Below are positions 1-12,207 of a stretch of DNA of 64,000 nucleotides, one piece after another. This stretch comes from Hyaloscypha bicolor E (Eukaryota; Ascomycota; Leotiomycetes; Helotiales; Hyaloscyphaceae): assembly GCF_002865645.1 (NCBI RefSeq), contig NW_020194628.1, positions 682,001 to 746,000 on the forward strand, given 5' to 3'. Position numbers and translations under genes: made by a program. Below the pieces are notes generated by a model. The model searched no databases. It was not told the origin of the DNA and was given only the letters and a program-made list of their open reading frames with translations. Every line of letters begins with the position of its first letter. Positions within the stretch are counted from its first letter, which is position 1.

Positions 1-2589
1 GATGTAGGCATCATGGAGGAAAGCTAAGGACATCAAATTATCCGCTGATATATACCTACCTCTGATTTTCTTTGCCTTCAACACCGGGATCGATCGAATG
101 ATTTTTACGCCTTATACCACAAACCGGATTTCTCATGACCAGATGGCCAGGCCGGTTTTGCGCAATTTTTTTATGTTGACCTTTACTTCACAATACACCC
201 CTGTATCATAGCTTACAATGATGCTAAGCAATGGGCACTTTTATGGACATACCCTTGTTGTTTTTTTGTTGTGGGTTTTTTGGTCTCCTAGGTTCAATAT
301 TTCCCCGGGAGAGATTGGGGGCTCTGGATGGGAGGTTGTTTAATGCGATGCGATGCGATACGGCGGCTGAATCTATATTATGAGGCTCAGGTCAAGGCAT
401 ATGGGACTGGATGAATGGGAAAGGGATGGGTTGGGATGGGAAAATGTACTATGTTCATTGATTGTGATGAGGGGGAGGTAGATAGATGATAGTCTGGAAC
501 GGAATTTAGGAGTTTGAGATCATGGTCGGCCTTTCAAGCGTGGTCTTTTGTCACGTAATTTCGTCTCTATGGCAGCTCAAGAGTTCTTTTCACGTGCCAT
601 TTCATCATATCGAGTCAGCTTTCTCTTCGAATTCATTTGAGGTGGACAGCCTCTTTCGGATAATTTCCCACCTAGGGTGAGAAGCAAGGAGGAGCATACG
701 AAGAAACACATTGGATGATAAAACTCATCTCAAAGCATGATCGTGGAAACTTCGCATCGTTTTAAATTTTGAGCAAAGCGCATTAGAGGGAAGGGATATC
801 TGTTGATCGACAGCATTCGACGTCTTCCCGGTCCATCCGGGTATTTCCCGGGACACGTCAACCCTTGAACGCTGAAAAGAATTCCAACAGACTTCGAACT
901 CCGGCACCGCCCAATCAGCAGCAGCGAATGCAGGTCGTATTACAACGCCTCTCATCCACTCACGTCTACCGGGGTTCAAGGTGGAGAACATCTCACTCAG
1001 GACTCGGGCACGGCTCCTGATCCCGGGCCCTGAACGTCAGCAAATACCGAGAGATAACTGGTACCCGAAACTTTTTCCGCTGTATCGATCGACGACAACT
1101 CCGCTGTGATTGTAGCCGGGTATTCTCCGGGCACTTTTTCTTTCCTCGTTCCTGGATCGGACGAAGGATCCATTTGCAGGAAGGGGGCAAAAGCCGATTT
1201 TTTTTTTTCTCGGCAAACCCCAAGAAAGGGGCGCCCCTCATTGGGTCGAAATGCTGGTTTCATCGCGAGTTCAAAGGTACTGTATTGTCACCTGTTCACT
1301 TACGTGAGGTGGAGGTGTTTCAGGGAAAGTTTAAGGCTGAAGAATCTCCTTCGATTCGGAGTCGATGCGCTGTCCAATGTGGTAATTGAACTAGAGGCGC
1401 TCGCACAGCGGAGTCTCTGGTACCGTGCCTGTGCCCCATGTTCGAATTAGCCCCTGCTACTCACACCAGGCCTGTAATAGTAGTAACTTCGCCCCTACCC
1501 TACCCAAAAAGGCCCCTGCTAATACTGCGTTCAGGCATCTTAGCTATATTTCAAAATCCAAACCATCAAATTCTTTGAAAAATTAATTAATGAAATTAAA
1601 CTTTAGTTGTTGTACTCCTTAGGCCCTGAATGTTGAGTCCCGGTTATCTATTATCATCTCATTACGTGTAAGTGATTTCGTAGACTTTGGTTTTGGAAAG
1701 CCTATAAGCGAGTTCCGCTATGCCTGAACCTGCCTGGAAAACGCCCCTTTGCGCACAGACTGGGCTCGTGACTAACGCCCTTCAGGATCAGGAAGTGAGG
1801 GGTAACGTATACAATTTAGATAACTCTTATAAGTCTAACTAGCTTATATTTTATTTTAGTTTTATTTTATTTCTTCTAAGAAGAACTTTATTTGATCTAG
1901 GGAGGCCAGGCAAGGACCCTAGACATAATTTCCAAGCTACTTTCTAATAGGGAAGGCACGAAATGATCTAACAACTATATCCTCGAGCCTTCTGAATTAG
2001 GAAGGCACGACTGTCTCAAACCTTCGACGTTAACTTATTAGCCGGAACCCCCCCTGCGTTACTACGACGTACGCAAACCGAATATCGGGTATAGTTACCT
2101 AAGGGCAGAGATCCCCAGAGCCTGTTGGAGGGCCGATCTCTGCTTGAGCAAGCAGGTGGATGGGCTATTTCTCCTTCCTATGTATTCCACCTTTCATTCC
2201 CTGCCGTTTCGGAACCCCTGCTGCAGCTCGGACTCTTGAGTGACTTGTCAACCATGCAGCCCAGTGACAAGTCTTCAGTCGTGCAGAGAGAGGCTCCTTC
2301 CGCAGGGGTCTCTGGGCGCTTCCACTGTTTACCATTTTCTTGACAGCGAGGACGGTGCTGAAATACAAGTGTGTCAGAATGGCTACCAATCACCGAGGAA
2401 GCCGCAAGAACGGGATGGGTTGAAGAAGCTAGTCGGAGGGTCCCGTTAAAGATGACATATACTGGAATCGAGGGGTTAGACGGCTTCGTGAAGGCCTTCG
2501 TGTTGTTCTTCACACCGGCAATCGCTGGTCTTGAACATAGCGAATTATAGATATAGAGGGAAGTAGGGAGGTGCTAATTTTCATTAGAA
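1..2589. other. Left intergenic stretch, no gene recognised
   Basis: Only short overlapping frames occur here on both strands, with no family signature, no convincing splice-linked frames and no recognisable RNA gene. An A+T-rich patch lies around 1,540-1,620 and another at 1,800-1,880. I see nothing that can be annotated with support. Confidence 0.6.
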
Positions 2590-3522
2590 ATGAGACATTG
2601 GGCAGAGCAACTTATACCAGGGAAATACGATAGTTTGTATGGACCGCAGAGATTGCAAACTACGACTTTCCTGGCCGATTTAACTTTATTGAACGCCATT
2701 CTCGCAATAGAAAGCTGTCGACGAGACAACTTAATGACAATAGCATCAATGTTTGTCCACTTCCTCCCAATATACACCATTTCCCCAGAAAACTAACACG
2801 GGATAGACCATTCGTATTTGACCTAGCAATGCAACTTCTAGGCGGCGGTCAAATCGTCCCTCTCTCCCTCTTCCTGCAATACATCGCCCTCCCACCCAGC
2901 AAGTTCACCCTCCGCTCCTCGCGCCTCGTCCCAACCCGATACGCCAAAACACACCTCCCCGCTCTAACCTTCGGCTACACCATCCCTACTCTCGGCGTCC
3001 TCTGGCCAACATCTTGTCCCGACACAAAGCAAACTTGGAATTTCGCCTAGCAATTCTTCCCGATCTGGATCGTCCTCTCCCATGAGCTCTTCGCAAGATG
3101 CTTCAAGGATGTCCCGGAACAGGAGAATGGAGTACGAGACGTAGCAGGCGAATTGGTCTGGTTACGCGGGACTTACGAGTTTTTATTCCTTCTTTCCGCA
3201 AGCACTTATCTGTGCGTCTGCTTCGTCACGCCTATTCCGCTCTCTCGGGGTTTCTTTGTGGATTATCTGGGGTTTTGGTAAGGACGCAGTGAGTCAGGCT
3301 GAAGGGGCCGGGCTGTTTTTGAAGTGGGATGAGACTTTCGTGTTCTCGGGGAGCGCACGGTGGATCTTGTTATGTTTTAGGGGTTTGAAGAAGGAGGGGA
3401 GGACGGATGCGAGTTGGGTGAAGCTGTTCGCTGTTTTGATGGGGACTGGGATACTTTTCGGACCGGGTGTTAGCTTGGCGGGGATGCGTGCTCGGAGAGA
3501 AGAGATATTGGTTGGGGAATAA
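2590..3522 (+). pseudogene. Broken multi-pass membrane protein gene
   Basis: Three plus-strand frames read as one protein. An N-terminal piece (2590-2796, with 'LLNAILAIESCRRDN') is followed by a frame change to 2829-3284, which carries 'IVPLSLFLQYIALPP', 'YAKTHLPALTFGYTIPTL' and 'FFPIWIVLSHELFARCF', and then another frame change to 3270-3522 with 'AEGAGLFLKWDETFVFSG'. An in-frame TAG at 3048-3050 interrupts the middle piece where the sense continues on both sides. The hydrophobic blocks and order resemble fungal seven- to eight-span membrane proteins often found in secondary-metabolite clusters; I recall the pattern but cannot name a characterised member. No biosynthetic backbone gene lies nearby. 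Two frame changes plus a stop make a decayed copy more likely than a spliced gene. Confidence 0.5.
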
Positions 3523-4081
3523 TTAAAGCCGGGACTAGAGACAGGAGAGGGACGGCGACGATACGATGTGATATTTGATAACGATTCCAGCTAGATTATT
3601 ATGAAGCGAAGAAACTCCCTTCAGGACACTTGCACTTCGAGTGGAAGTGAAGTAAAGAGCGTTACATCCTCTCACACCACTTCCGAGCATCATCCAAACC
3701 CTTTACCACCAAGGCCAAGAGCTCTTAGCCTGCCCCTCAAACCTCAATCGAGAAACTCCACGAGCTCTCAATACTCCAAAAATCTGGGCCCTTGCAACCA
3801 GGAACATAGGTAGCCTCCCCACCACTGTCTGCTACGAGTACAAGCTACAATACGTTCCTAACGGCTTGCTATTCTTCTATAACATATAGTTATTGAAGAA
3901 ACCACACTTCAGCGGATTATAATTCCCAGTTAAAATCTGACGCAGGCAAAAATGCGCTCTCTGAGGAGCATAAATTAGGTGCTCCTGGGAGCTTATATAG
4001 GGGTGAAACATGCCCAGGAGCTAAGCCCCTGAACACGTGACATCGGCACGCACAAGACGCACCAAGGGGGGGGTCCTGGTA
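3523..4081. other. Intergenic, nothing recognised
   Basis: Short frames only; no motif, RNA gene or repeat is seen in this stretch between two gene relics. Confidence 0.5.
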
Positions 4082-4730
4082 CTACAACAAAATCACAATC
4101 CACTTCCCCCAGAACGGCGGCTTTTGGTTCATGGTATTCTTTGCATCCGCGTATGCAGCGCAGAAAGCTGGGTTGTACGGACCTGGGAAGAAGCTGATGC
4201 TAATGCAGGTGTTGGGGTGATCGTGTCCTTTTGAGCCGTCGCCACCGCATTGTTGGGTTGCTTGCCCGCCTGGTCTTTGGGCGGGAGTGTTTGTGTTTGT
4301 GTTTGTCTTTTCGAAACCGTCGGAGCTGGCGATCGCGGTTTGGGCTTGGCCCCGGTAGCATCCGCAGTTGGTTGCGGATGCGGTATCTACACCGGAGCCC
4401 CGGAGTGTGCACTTGTATTCTGTACTTGAGGCCGGCTGGGTGCAAGTGTCTGAAAGGTTGAGGCAAGGATCTCGCTCCGCGACGACGTTGAAGTCGGTGC
4501 CGAGGGTTTTATTGTTGCAATATTCAGCACAGAGATTGATGTCGTAGGTATGCAGGGTCTCGAGTCCGAGATATGTGTTCGCTGACACGGATGCGCTGAG
4601 GTCAACAATGTAGCGATGTATCCGGCCGGTGTTTTGGCGCGTTTTGCTTCCAAGTGGAACTTAGGGTAGGTTTCGAAAGCATCGACAGTATCTGGCTTGA
4701 CGTAGGACCGTATCCTGGGTGGATGTCAGT
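4082..4730 (-). pseudogene. Frameshifted secreted PAN/Apple-like protein relic
   Basis: The minus strand encodes a cysteine-rich stretch with 'TYDINLCAEYCNN', 'TDFNVVAERDP', 'EYKCTLRGSGVD' and 'SISFFPGPYNPAFCAAYA'. This order of blocks is that of a large fungal family of secreted proteins with an Apple/PAN-like fold and unknown function. Upstream, the family-like segment 'FHLEAKRAKTPAGYI' lies in a different frame from 'YIVDLSASVSANTYLGLE', so a one-base frameshift near 4,610-4,625 is indicated. The C-terminal part that normally follows (several more cysteines) is lost at the stop near 4082. No ATG-led signal peptide is in frame. I read it as a relic; an intron at the frame change cannot be fully excluded. 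Confidence 0.6.
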
Positions 4731-5042
4731 GGAATTTGGCAGCTTGGTTTGACTCTTCGAGGAACTACGAGCTATCGGGCTGAACAGCACACGCTTGTTC
4801 GGGTTGTCCTTGCAAAGCGAAATTCCCGCTGAAGAGCCTTCTGTTGAGCTTTAGAAGCGTTCTTGAAGTGTTGCTTCTCTACCCACATGAGCGACCGAGC
4901 ATATGCCTCAGCACTACTCTTGATTCTGTCAAACCAAGTCGACAGTTTCAGGATCGCCCAGATGTTGAAGACCATCTAATCTCTAGCGATAATGGTTAGC
5001 AGGCTGAAGATTGCCTGCCACAATAACAGGCCCAATCACTTA

Positions 5043-6721
5043 TTAGCACCCAGACGTACCAGCGTGCCACAAGATCCACGCCTCAGACCAAGGCACCGAC
5101 GCAGACGAACGGCCGTGGCGCATCGACAGCAAGACGACTACATCCCCTTGCTGTGCGTCCTTGCAAACACACATGGTGTTCCCAGCCGTCACAAAAAACC
5201 TCACATCTGGTATTTTGCTCTTCAGGCGTAGAATATCCCATCTTACTCGCATACTACTAGCCAGGACCGAAATCGCTCAGCCAGAGACTCCAACCACAAC
5301 GTATCGGCGGTATCAGCAGTGATGGACGGGAGGGGCTCGCTCAAAATGCCAACGATACCTAAAGGTGCCGCCACTACGGTGAGACGACGGTGGTCGGGGG
5401 AAACACGAGCCTTGGGTGGTCTAGGGTACTGGTGATTTTCATGTCCTGGCAGTACGTCCCACATGGCAGAGGACCATGGCCAGGGCGAGAAACTCTCCTG
5501 GACTGTCCAATCCGGTACCCAAGGCGGCAGATCCTGCTCCTTTGCAACAACCGCACAAATTGCGTAGTGAAGGATCTCGCTAAGCGTTGCAGAACCATCG
5601 ATGAGTGCAGCAGCTGCTTTGCAGAATAGTGCCGAGATATCCATCGAATAGTCAATGTGAATGCGACCCAGTATTTCGGAATAGAGATCTTTTAGTGCAA
5701 AGACGTGATCGCGGGGCTCGGTGGCCTTCTTATGTGCCATGGCCTTGAGGGGGTTCTCCAGAATGAGGTTGATATTCCTATACCGTATAGGGGGACGCTG
5801 CGCCCGCCAGTGAGCTCTCAGCGCATCCCCGTAATTCTCAGCTTCCTCTAGGTTGTCGGTGCTGGCAGGTGCGTATTACAGTCAAACGAGTCGAGGAAGG
5901 GTGACAGCTCGCCAGACAACTGATAGGGGCAATAATCTGCCGGGCCAGGTGCAGACATAGCAAGAGGTGTTCACTCCAACCTCCTGCAGCGTCCATATTC
6001 GAGGCTAGTAGTCATGATGACACAGCCGGGTGAGTCCACGATGCACAGATCTCAAGTAAACTATGCGTAATCAGCGGGCTGAAAGATAGGTCAAGGCTAC
6101 GCTTGGAACGCTAGGAACTAACCAGTAGGAGTAGCCTTGAACATGAGGCGGTCCAAGTAATCTCTTCGCGTTCTTTTGCTTTCATCGAAATTAATATTGT
6201 CTATAAAGTTAACAAGCTTGCAGTATCTCAGGCTCCGTGCAATGTGCCTGTCCTCTCCGTGCCAGATGATTTACACGGTGAGCTTTGCTGTAGATCTCAG
6301 CCATCATGGCCACCTGGGTGGTTTTCTCCGTAGCCAGAGCCTGGTTGATGCAGAAGATGGCGTCGATCCAGAGCTTGCGAGGCTCGAAGTGACACCGCAG
6401 TCTCCGGATCGAAGAGAAGGCGGTTTCGGTTATGAGGAGGAGCCCGTTATTGCAGACGATGGGTCTAGTCGGTGTCTGGCCACCCCATGTTTAAGAGAGT
6501 GCTTCATATTATGGCGGCGCATCAATTGAAGCTTGATTCAGCTCGATGTGGATCTCATCTGTGTCGAGCCTCAAGGGGAAGATGGTGATGAGACGTGTGT
6601 GCCGCGCGCTCAGCAACGTGTCATGGCTGAAAGGAGGCCCTCCGTCTCCATCGCCGTGCTTTTCGGGTAGCGTTGCGACAGATTCAGCCCAAAGACTTCG
6701 AGAGATCAGCGCGTAGGGCAA
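5043..6721 (-). pseudogene. HET-domain protein pseudogene
   Basis: Reading down the minus strand gives the HET (heterokaryon incompatibility, PF06985) landmarks in the right order, but broken: 'HTRLITIFPLRLDTDEIHIE' then stop, 'YEALS' stop 'TWGG' (about 6,490-6,512), 'RKLWIDAIFCINQA' (about 6,340-6,380), 'IIWHGED' after another stop (6,250-6,280), 'RIWTLQEVGV' (about 5,970-6,005), 'ATEPRDHVFALKDLY' (about 5,680-5,725), 'LPPWVPDWT' and the typical C-terminal 'RFFVTAGNTM...GDVVVLL'. At least three in-frame stops and several frame changes interrupt it. HET proteins trigger cell death after fusion of unlike mycelia; this copy cannot make a full protein. The 5243-5740 piece is still open (about 165 codons). 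Confidence 0.85.
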
Positions 6722-7309
6722 TGCACTAAATACAGTTCTTCGTGTTTGGTGGTGGAAAGTGCGCGACGGCCCGCGTCTGCACTTGCAGGCAGCGCCGCAC
6801 TAACAAGTTTCATGCTCTAATGCGGCATAGCGCATGTAAACTTGCTTGAAAGATTGTCTTTTCAGTCACTGAATATAGGCATTGTATAAACAAAATCCAA
6901 ATGCCTTTAACACTATTTTTTTTTAAAAAAAATCTAAACTGGTTGTAGTTTTTATTTTAAGTGAGTGGTTGATTAGTAGGGTGGGCTTCTCGATTTGACT
7001 TCCGTTTGGAAGCCAGAAACTACAACATTCAAGGCTCAATTCCTCCCAGAAGAAGCAACATAATGTCACTGAAAATCCTATATTATTTCTAATGATATGT
7101 TGACTGTTCCAAAGCTTTTGGACGGTTGGTTGCACATCCATTCTCCAGCTTACGCCCCTGTTATATTTCCCTCCGTGTGTGCCCCTCCAGGAAAGCAATC
7201 TACTTCAGCTCCCAGAAAAGCCATATCTCTGTAACTGCATCAATCTACCTGCTCTTGAAGGGTTTGTGTATCGTGAAGCAGCCTGTATTCCCCCTCAACA
7301 TCGCTCCAG
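6722..7309. other. Intergenic, A+T-rich, nothing recognised
   Basis: Contains poly-T/A runs around 6,910-6,960 and short frames only. No gene or RNA signal is seen. Confidence 0.5.
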
Positions 7310-8267
7310 TCACTTTGCGTCACCCCTCTGTTCCCAATATCCTGAAGCCACCTCGCATCTCTCTTGAAGGCACCATTTATCTCCAAATCGGTGTTTTTCG
7401 TTTTTCGTTCTGTTAGATTTGATCCAGAAGTTCGCTGTTCTTGGAGGCGAATCGAGTCTTAGAAGGGGTAAGCGATGTCGTCTTCCAGTAGTTTGCCGAG
7501 GATATACCTCTGTGCCATCGATAGAGCGGACGGTTGATTGTTCTATTTTCGTTGTCGGCGTTGTGGACGTTTCGGGGGTGTCCCAAGATAGTAGTGATTG
7601 TTGGAGGTCGAGAAGAGCAAGTGTGTTTCCCGCGCCAAGTTGGTGCGCTCGATTCAGTCGCTCCTTCTCCTTCCTTCCATCTTCGTATTGCAAAGGGCAA
7701 GCGATCTCTCCTCTCTCACACAAATGTTTGAAACGACCCCAAAATTCAAGTCCCATTACTATTGGAGGGGTTTGAAGGATGCACGTAGTAATTTTTGTAT
7801 CGTACTTCGCCCGGATTTGGTCCATTGCTTTGACTCGGATACTCTCCACCTCGCACCGTCACCTCTCCTCTTATGGGTCTCTGACTATTCCCACTCTGTC
7901 CAATCGTCTGACTTGTTCCCGAATTAGATACTGCTGGACTTCGTACTGTCGGTGGTTCCTGCGGCGCTTGGGTGCTTGCCACGATGCTTGGTCCTGAGCA
8001 CGGCCGACCCCCCGAGTTGCCTATGCGCGCATAGGACCTCTCCATGGGCACCCCTCCAATGCGCCCTGTATACTCGACACGGGCAACGGACCGAGAGGGA
8101 ATGCACGGACCCGAACTCTTCGAAACCACGTTGAGCGTATTAAGGTTCTCTTGGGTAAGTTCGTACTCGACCGGAGCGGCAGGAGCACTAGTAGTTCGAG
8201 ATGGCCTTGTACATTCGGAATCTCTTCTCGTCTCAGCGGCCGCTGAGTTAATATTTGGATCTCCCAT
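7310..8267 (-). CDS. Hypothetical low-complexity protein, frame-switched
   Basis: Two overlapping minus-strand frames may belong to one gene. The first opens at 8267 with MGDPNINSAAAETRRD and is Ser/Pro/Thr/Gly-rich to about 7,850. The second (to 7310) starts within the overlap and reads 'VESIRVKAMDQIRAKYD' and then 'FWGRFKHLCERGEIACPL', which looks more like protein than the end of the first frame. No clean GT-AG intron joins them, so either a one-base frameshift near 7,850 makes this a pseudogene, or only the first frame (173 codons) is real. No domain, signal peptide or membrane span is seen, and I do not recognise the family. The flanking 8,268-8,580 region looks like 5' leader. Confidence 0.35.
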
Positions 8268-8579
8268 GATCGGGTTTAGGAAAAATTAAGTGGTAGATGG
8301 AAACCAGAAAGTCAGATTGTGAGCGTAAGGAGTTGGAACTACTGTGTACTTGAAAGATCCGACCGATGATTCAGTATGCCAAGTGGGATTATCTCTCTGA
8401 AAGAGGTGTTATCATTAGCACCAGAAGGTAAAGTATTTTTCAATGATGAGTGGTTGAGAAATTTTCTTATGGGGTTGACTGATGAAAAGGTTGTGGTTAT
8501 TGGGTGTTGTGATGCGGACTGAGAGGATTGTGAAAGACGCGGGGCAACTAATTGGCCTCCCGCAAATTTCCTAGGCATG

Positions 8580-10064
8580 ACGTGAAATTAGAGTTGGATA
8601 GACTATTATATTTCAGTACTAGGATTGCTAGTTAAGTAGCTTTCGGGCTGGTATTCAGGTCGTACTGTTCTGTACCATGCTTCTGAGCGGCCATTTCACG
8701 TGACCTGCATCAACCCAACTCACTGGAGATGAACCATTGTCAGGCATTGCCCAGGACTTTAGAAAATCAAAATAAAGTGAGACGGCCATTGTGTGTCCCC
8801 CACCCCTCACCTCCCTGAAAAGCCCGACTTGGGCCCTCTGTAGGCATGAAATGATCCAGAAGAGGATAATCGAGGGTTCTCCAGGTTCCTCTTCAATACC
8901 ATCTCGCCAGGTGATCGCCCATTCGAGTAGCTTCCCAATTTCTCAGGTGCAGTCTCATAGACTCAAAATGCAAGAGAAACAAAGACTATTGCAAGAGTAC
9001 TTCTCTGCCAAAACTCATCTCTCAGCAACCTCATTGAAAGTTGCAGCAGTAAGAAGATCGCCAAGTGCAGCCCCTGACTTTCTCGGGCTCGGCCTTCTTG
9101 TCCGCTACACTGACTCTCAGATCATTTGTGCGATTTCAAACTCATTGGAGATGGGAGATATCCTCATGTCATGTGCCAGCCAAGATGGCCAACCGGGGGC
9201 ATTGCGCCAGCGCCGCCTCACCAAGCTGCAGACCTCAGCAGAGGCAAATGAAGATAAAGACCACCTTTCCCTTGTCATTGATTGATAATAGGGTACTTCT
9301 GGAATTTTCGCGCGCGGATTTAGACGGTTGTAAACGTGCCATTGGGAGTGTCGTCGAAGATGGCATCACGAGATCTGTGACGCTGTCAGCATTGCTGCTT
9401 TGTCAGATACTACCCAACTTGCAGGTAACCACATCGCTACCAAGGTTGAATCCGGTAATTTGATGGAAGAAAGCGTGAAAGGGGGTAGAATCGGATCGTT
9501 TTTTTGTTCTCAATCTTTTGCTTCTAAGTGGAGGAGTGCTTGGCTTTCGTTGGAGACGTAGTAAATTTAGAGTTGATTTTGACTGTAGTTCAGTAGCTCC
9601 ACTTCTCCGTGCCTCACTTGCTCAGTGGTTTCTCGACTGCTCGATCAGAGAGAGTTTCAATGCAATTCACAACTCCATGTGACCCTGCGGAGGTCACGCC
9701 GCAGGCATGGGAATGGGAGGCCATGTTGAAAGAACTGCGGGACGTCAGCAATAAATACTATAAAGGGATGATTTCCGCATCTCGGAAGCAGCTGACGTTG
9801 AAATACTAAGCAGCCTTTCTCGCAGGGAGCGGATTGGTAAACCCAATCAGGGGGATGTACTGACTGGCACGTTTGTTTGTTTGACAAAATAGATCTCGCG
9901 GATGTAAGTATCCTTCGAGGGGCCGGGATTCGGAACATTTGTCACTGAAACCCTGCCAGGCTGAAGGTGCTCCGACACAGCCCGGCTCCGGAAGCCTTCA
10001 TCCATTCAAAAGGCATGATGCATCCCTCTTAAGATCCAGGACCTTCTCTTTCACTTCTAGAATA
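8580..10064. other. Intergenic, nothing firmly supported
   Basis: Plus-strand frames at 8791-9285, 9065-9463 and 9609-9809 show no motif and no splice-consistent linkage to the downstream gene. They could include upstream leader of that gene. Confidence 0.45.
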
Positions 10065-12207
10065 ATGCCACTTGAAGAAGGACGGGCGGCCGACTTTATC
10101 GCACATGGAGTTGGAAGTGAGACGATCGGGCTGTGCAACGCCATGTCTTACCCCATGGTTATGGACTGCATGTTGACCAATCAGGCTTCAATGCCACACA
10201 CCGACCTGAACCGCATGTTCAACACGGTCCACGAACATGAGATTTTGGCAGAAATATTGTTCTTCGAGCCAACTCTAGGTAATAGGAATTGCTCGAGAGA
10301 TGCGATCACCAAGATGGCGAACTACGAGGCACTTGCCACCGCGAGCCCAAGCAAGGACGAGCACGCGAATGCCGCAGGCCAATTCCAATTGCAGTTCGTT
10401 ACGACTGTGAGCGTGAACGTCCCTTCCAAGGCCGAGAAGAAGAGGAATCAGAAGATCATTCGACAAACTGTGATGAAGAACTTTCGCCAGCAGCAGAGAT
10501 CAGAAAAGTTAAAGCCAAAAGGAAAGAACAACGGACTCGCAGCGACATCGAGTTCGGATCCTGAATCCGGGGATCCCGAGTCCGATGAACCATCCTCGAA
10601 TGCTTCCCGGGCCTCAAGCAGGTCACAGTCAAATAGCTTGACAGAGAGCGATAGCAAGAATGAATCTGGATGTACTGAGCCCCGACGCAGCAGTCGCAAC
10701 AAATCACTGAATCCATCCGACTTGGGCAGTCCATTGACCCCACTAGGAGCCGGACGAGTCGACCCCTTTCGGAAGGCCTATGCAGATGACAATTGCCATA
10801 TGCACGAGCTAATAGATCATTGTAAGTGTCTTTTCGCTCGATATACACTCAGAATGTCGGCCTCACAATGGGCAACCACTGACTACGACCTCCCGCAGCT
10901 GTGACGGTCCTATGGCCAGCTTTCCGACCCCACGGAGCCTCTGAGGGGCTTCCCAATCTCCCCGCAGCGTGGTTCGTAGCCAGCAACTCTAAACCCGTAG
11001 CCATGCACTCCATGCTCTTCGGAGCACAAGTGCATCTAGACGTCCTCCGCGGCCCGCAAGTGAAAGTCGACAACCCGGTCCGCCTCTACCACAAAATCCG
11101 AACAATGCGCCTGCTGCAAGAGGAACTGAAGCAGCCTGGGAAGATTTGCTTCGATGATGTATTATTGGCGATTCTTGCTCTTTCTGCGAACGAGATTGAG
11201 ACGATTGCGAATACTATCAAGGAGAAGAAGATCCAGTCGCCGTTCAACTCGCCACTTACAAGTCTCCAGTGGCTTGATATTTATGGGTGTATTTCGCATA
11301 TTGAGGCCCATGTGCTGGCTATGCGAACAATTATAGATCAACTAGGCGGGCTGGAGAAAATCGAGTTGGAAGGTTTGGCGGAGGTGGTGAGTCTGTAAGT
11401 AGCTTTGACTCTTGGTCTCCATTCCCAGCTCCAAGCTCCCAGCAGACTTGCTAACTGCGTCCTTCTCCCAGTTCTGATATCCTCGGAGCAACACAGCGTC
11501 TTTCCAAGCCGCATTGGCCGCTCCTCGACCGGACCTTGAAGTTCGGCCCCTTCGAAATCGACGAGACCGTCAGGTTTCCCCTTACCATACAGGGACAGAG
11601 CTTCGCAGAACTCGAATACTTCGGAATTAGCCAACAAATGGCCAATGTTCTCCAGTCCATGGCCGACTTGACCATAATAATTGACTGCCATTGTCGAGGA
11701 ATGAAGCCCATAAAAAACTTCACCCCTCTCATCGATAGACGAAACTCAGCCCAACACGAGCTCATGTCTCTACCCTCCGGCGACGAACTACTCGAAGATG
11801 AAGTAACAAGCGTGTGTCTGTACGAGGCAATTCGCCACGCCGCATTCATATACAGCGCTGCTGTAACTTTTCCTCTACCGGCGATGTCGGGACATTTCCA
11901 CAAACTGGCCGCGATCCTGCAACCACTGCTCGAAGCCTCGAAGCTCGATACTTGTTGGCGACATTGTCCCACAACATTGCTATGGATTCTAGTCCTCGGA
12001 GGAATCGCAGCTTCGGATACGGAGGAGAGGGAATGGTTTGTGAAGAGTATTGCGATGGTAGTCAAGATATTGCAGATCGGTACGTGGGAGCAGGTGACTG
12101 AGATAATGGAAGGTTTTCTTTGGCTGGACAGTGCGTGTGATGCTGGAGGAAGGATTCTCTGGGCAGAAGTAAAGAGCGAAAGACTTCTTCGCTCACCTAG
12201 TGAATAG
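10065..12207 (+). CDS. Fungal-specific transcription factor domain protein (no zinc cluster seen)
   Basis: A three-exon gene. Exon 1 ends at 10821, intron 10822-10898 (GTAAGT...CAG), exon 2 10899-11394, intron 11395-11471 (GTAAGT, branch GCTAAC, CCCAG), exon 3 11472-12207. The frame is kept across both joins. From the ATG at 10314 (good context) the protein has 579 residues; the ATG at 10065 would give 662. The N-terminal part is basic and Ser-rich ('AEKKRNQKIIRQTVMKNFRQ', then acidic/Ser repeats). The C-terminal half has the helical layout of Fungal_trans_2 (PF11951), for example 'HSMLFGAQVHLDVLRG' and 'LYHKIRTMRLLQEEL'. No Cys6 zinc cluster precedes it, a common variant of this family. Probably a nuclear regulator; target unknown. 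The start codon is the main uncertainty. Confidence 0.75.

Noticed and set aside
11451..12065. A 204-codon minus-strand frame
   Set aside because: Antisense of exon 3 of the transcription-factor-domain gene; no motif of its own.
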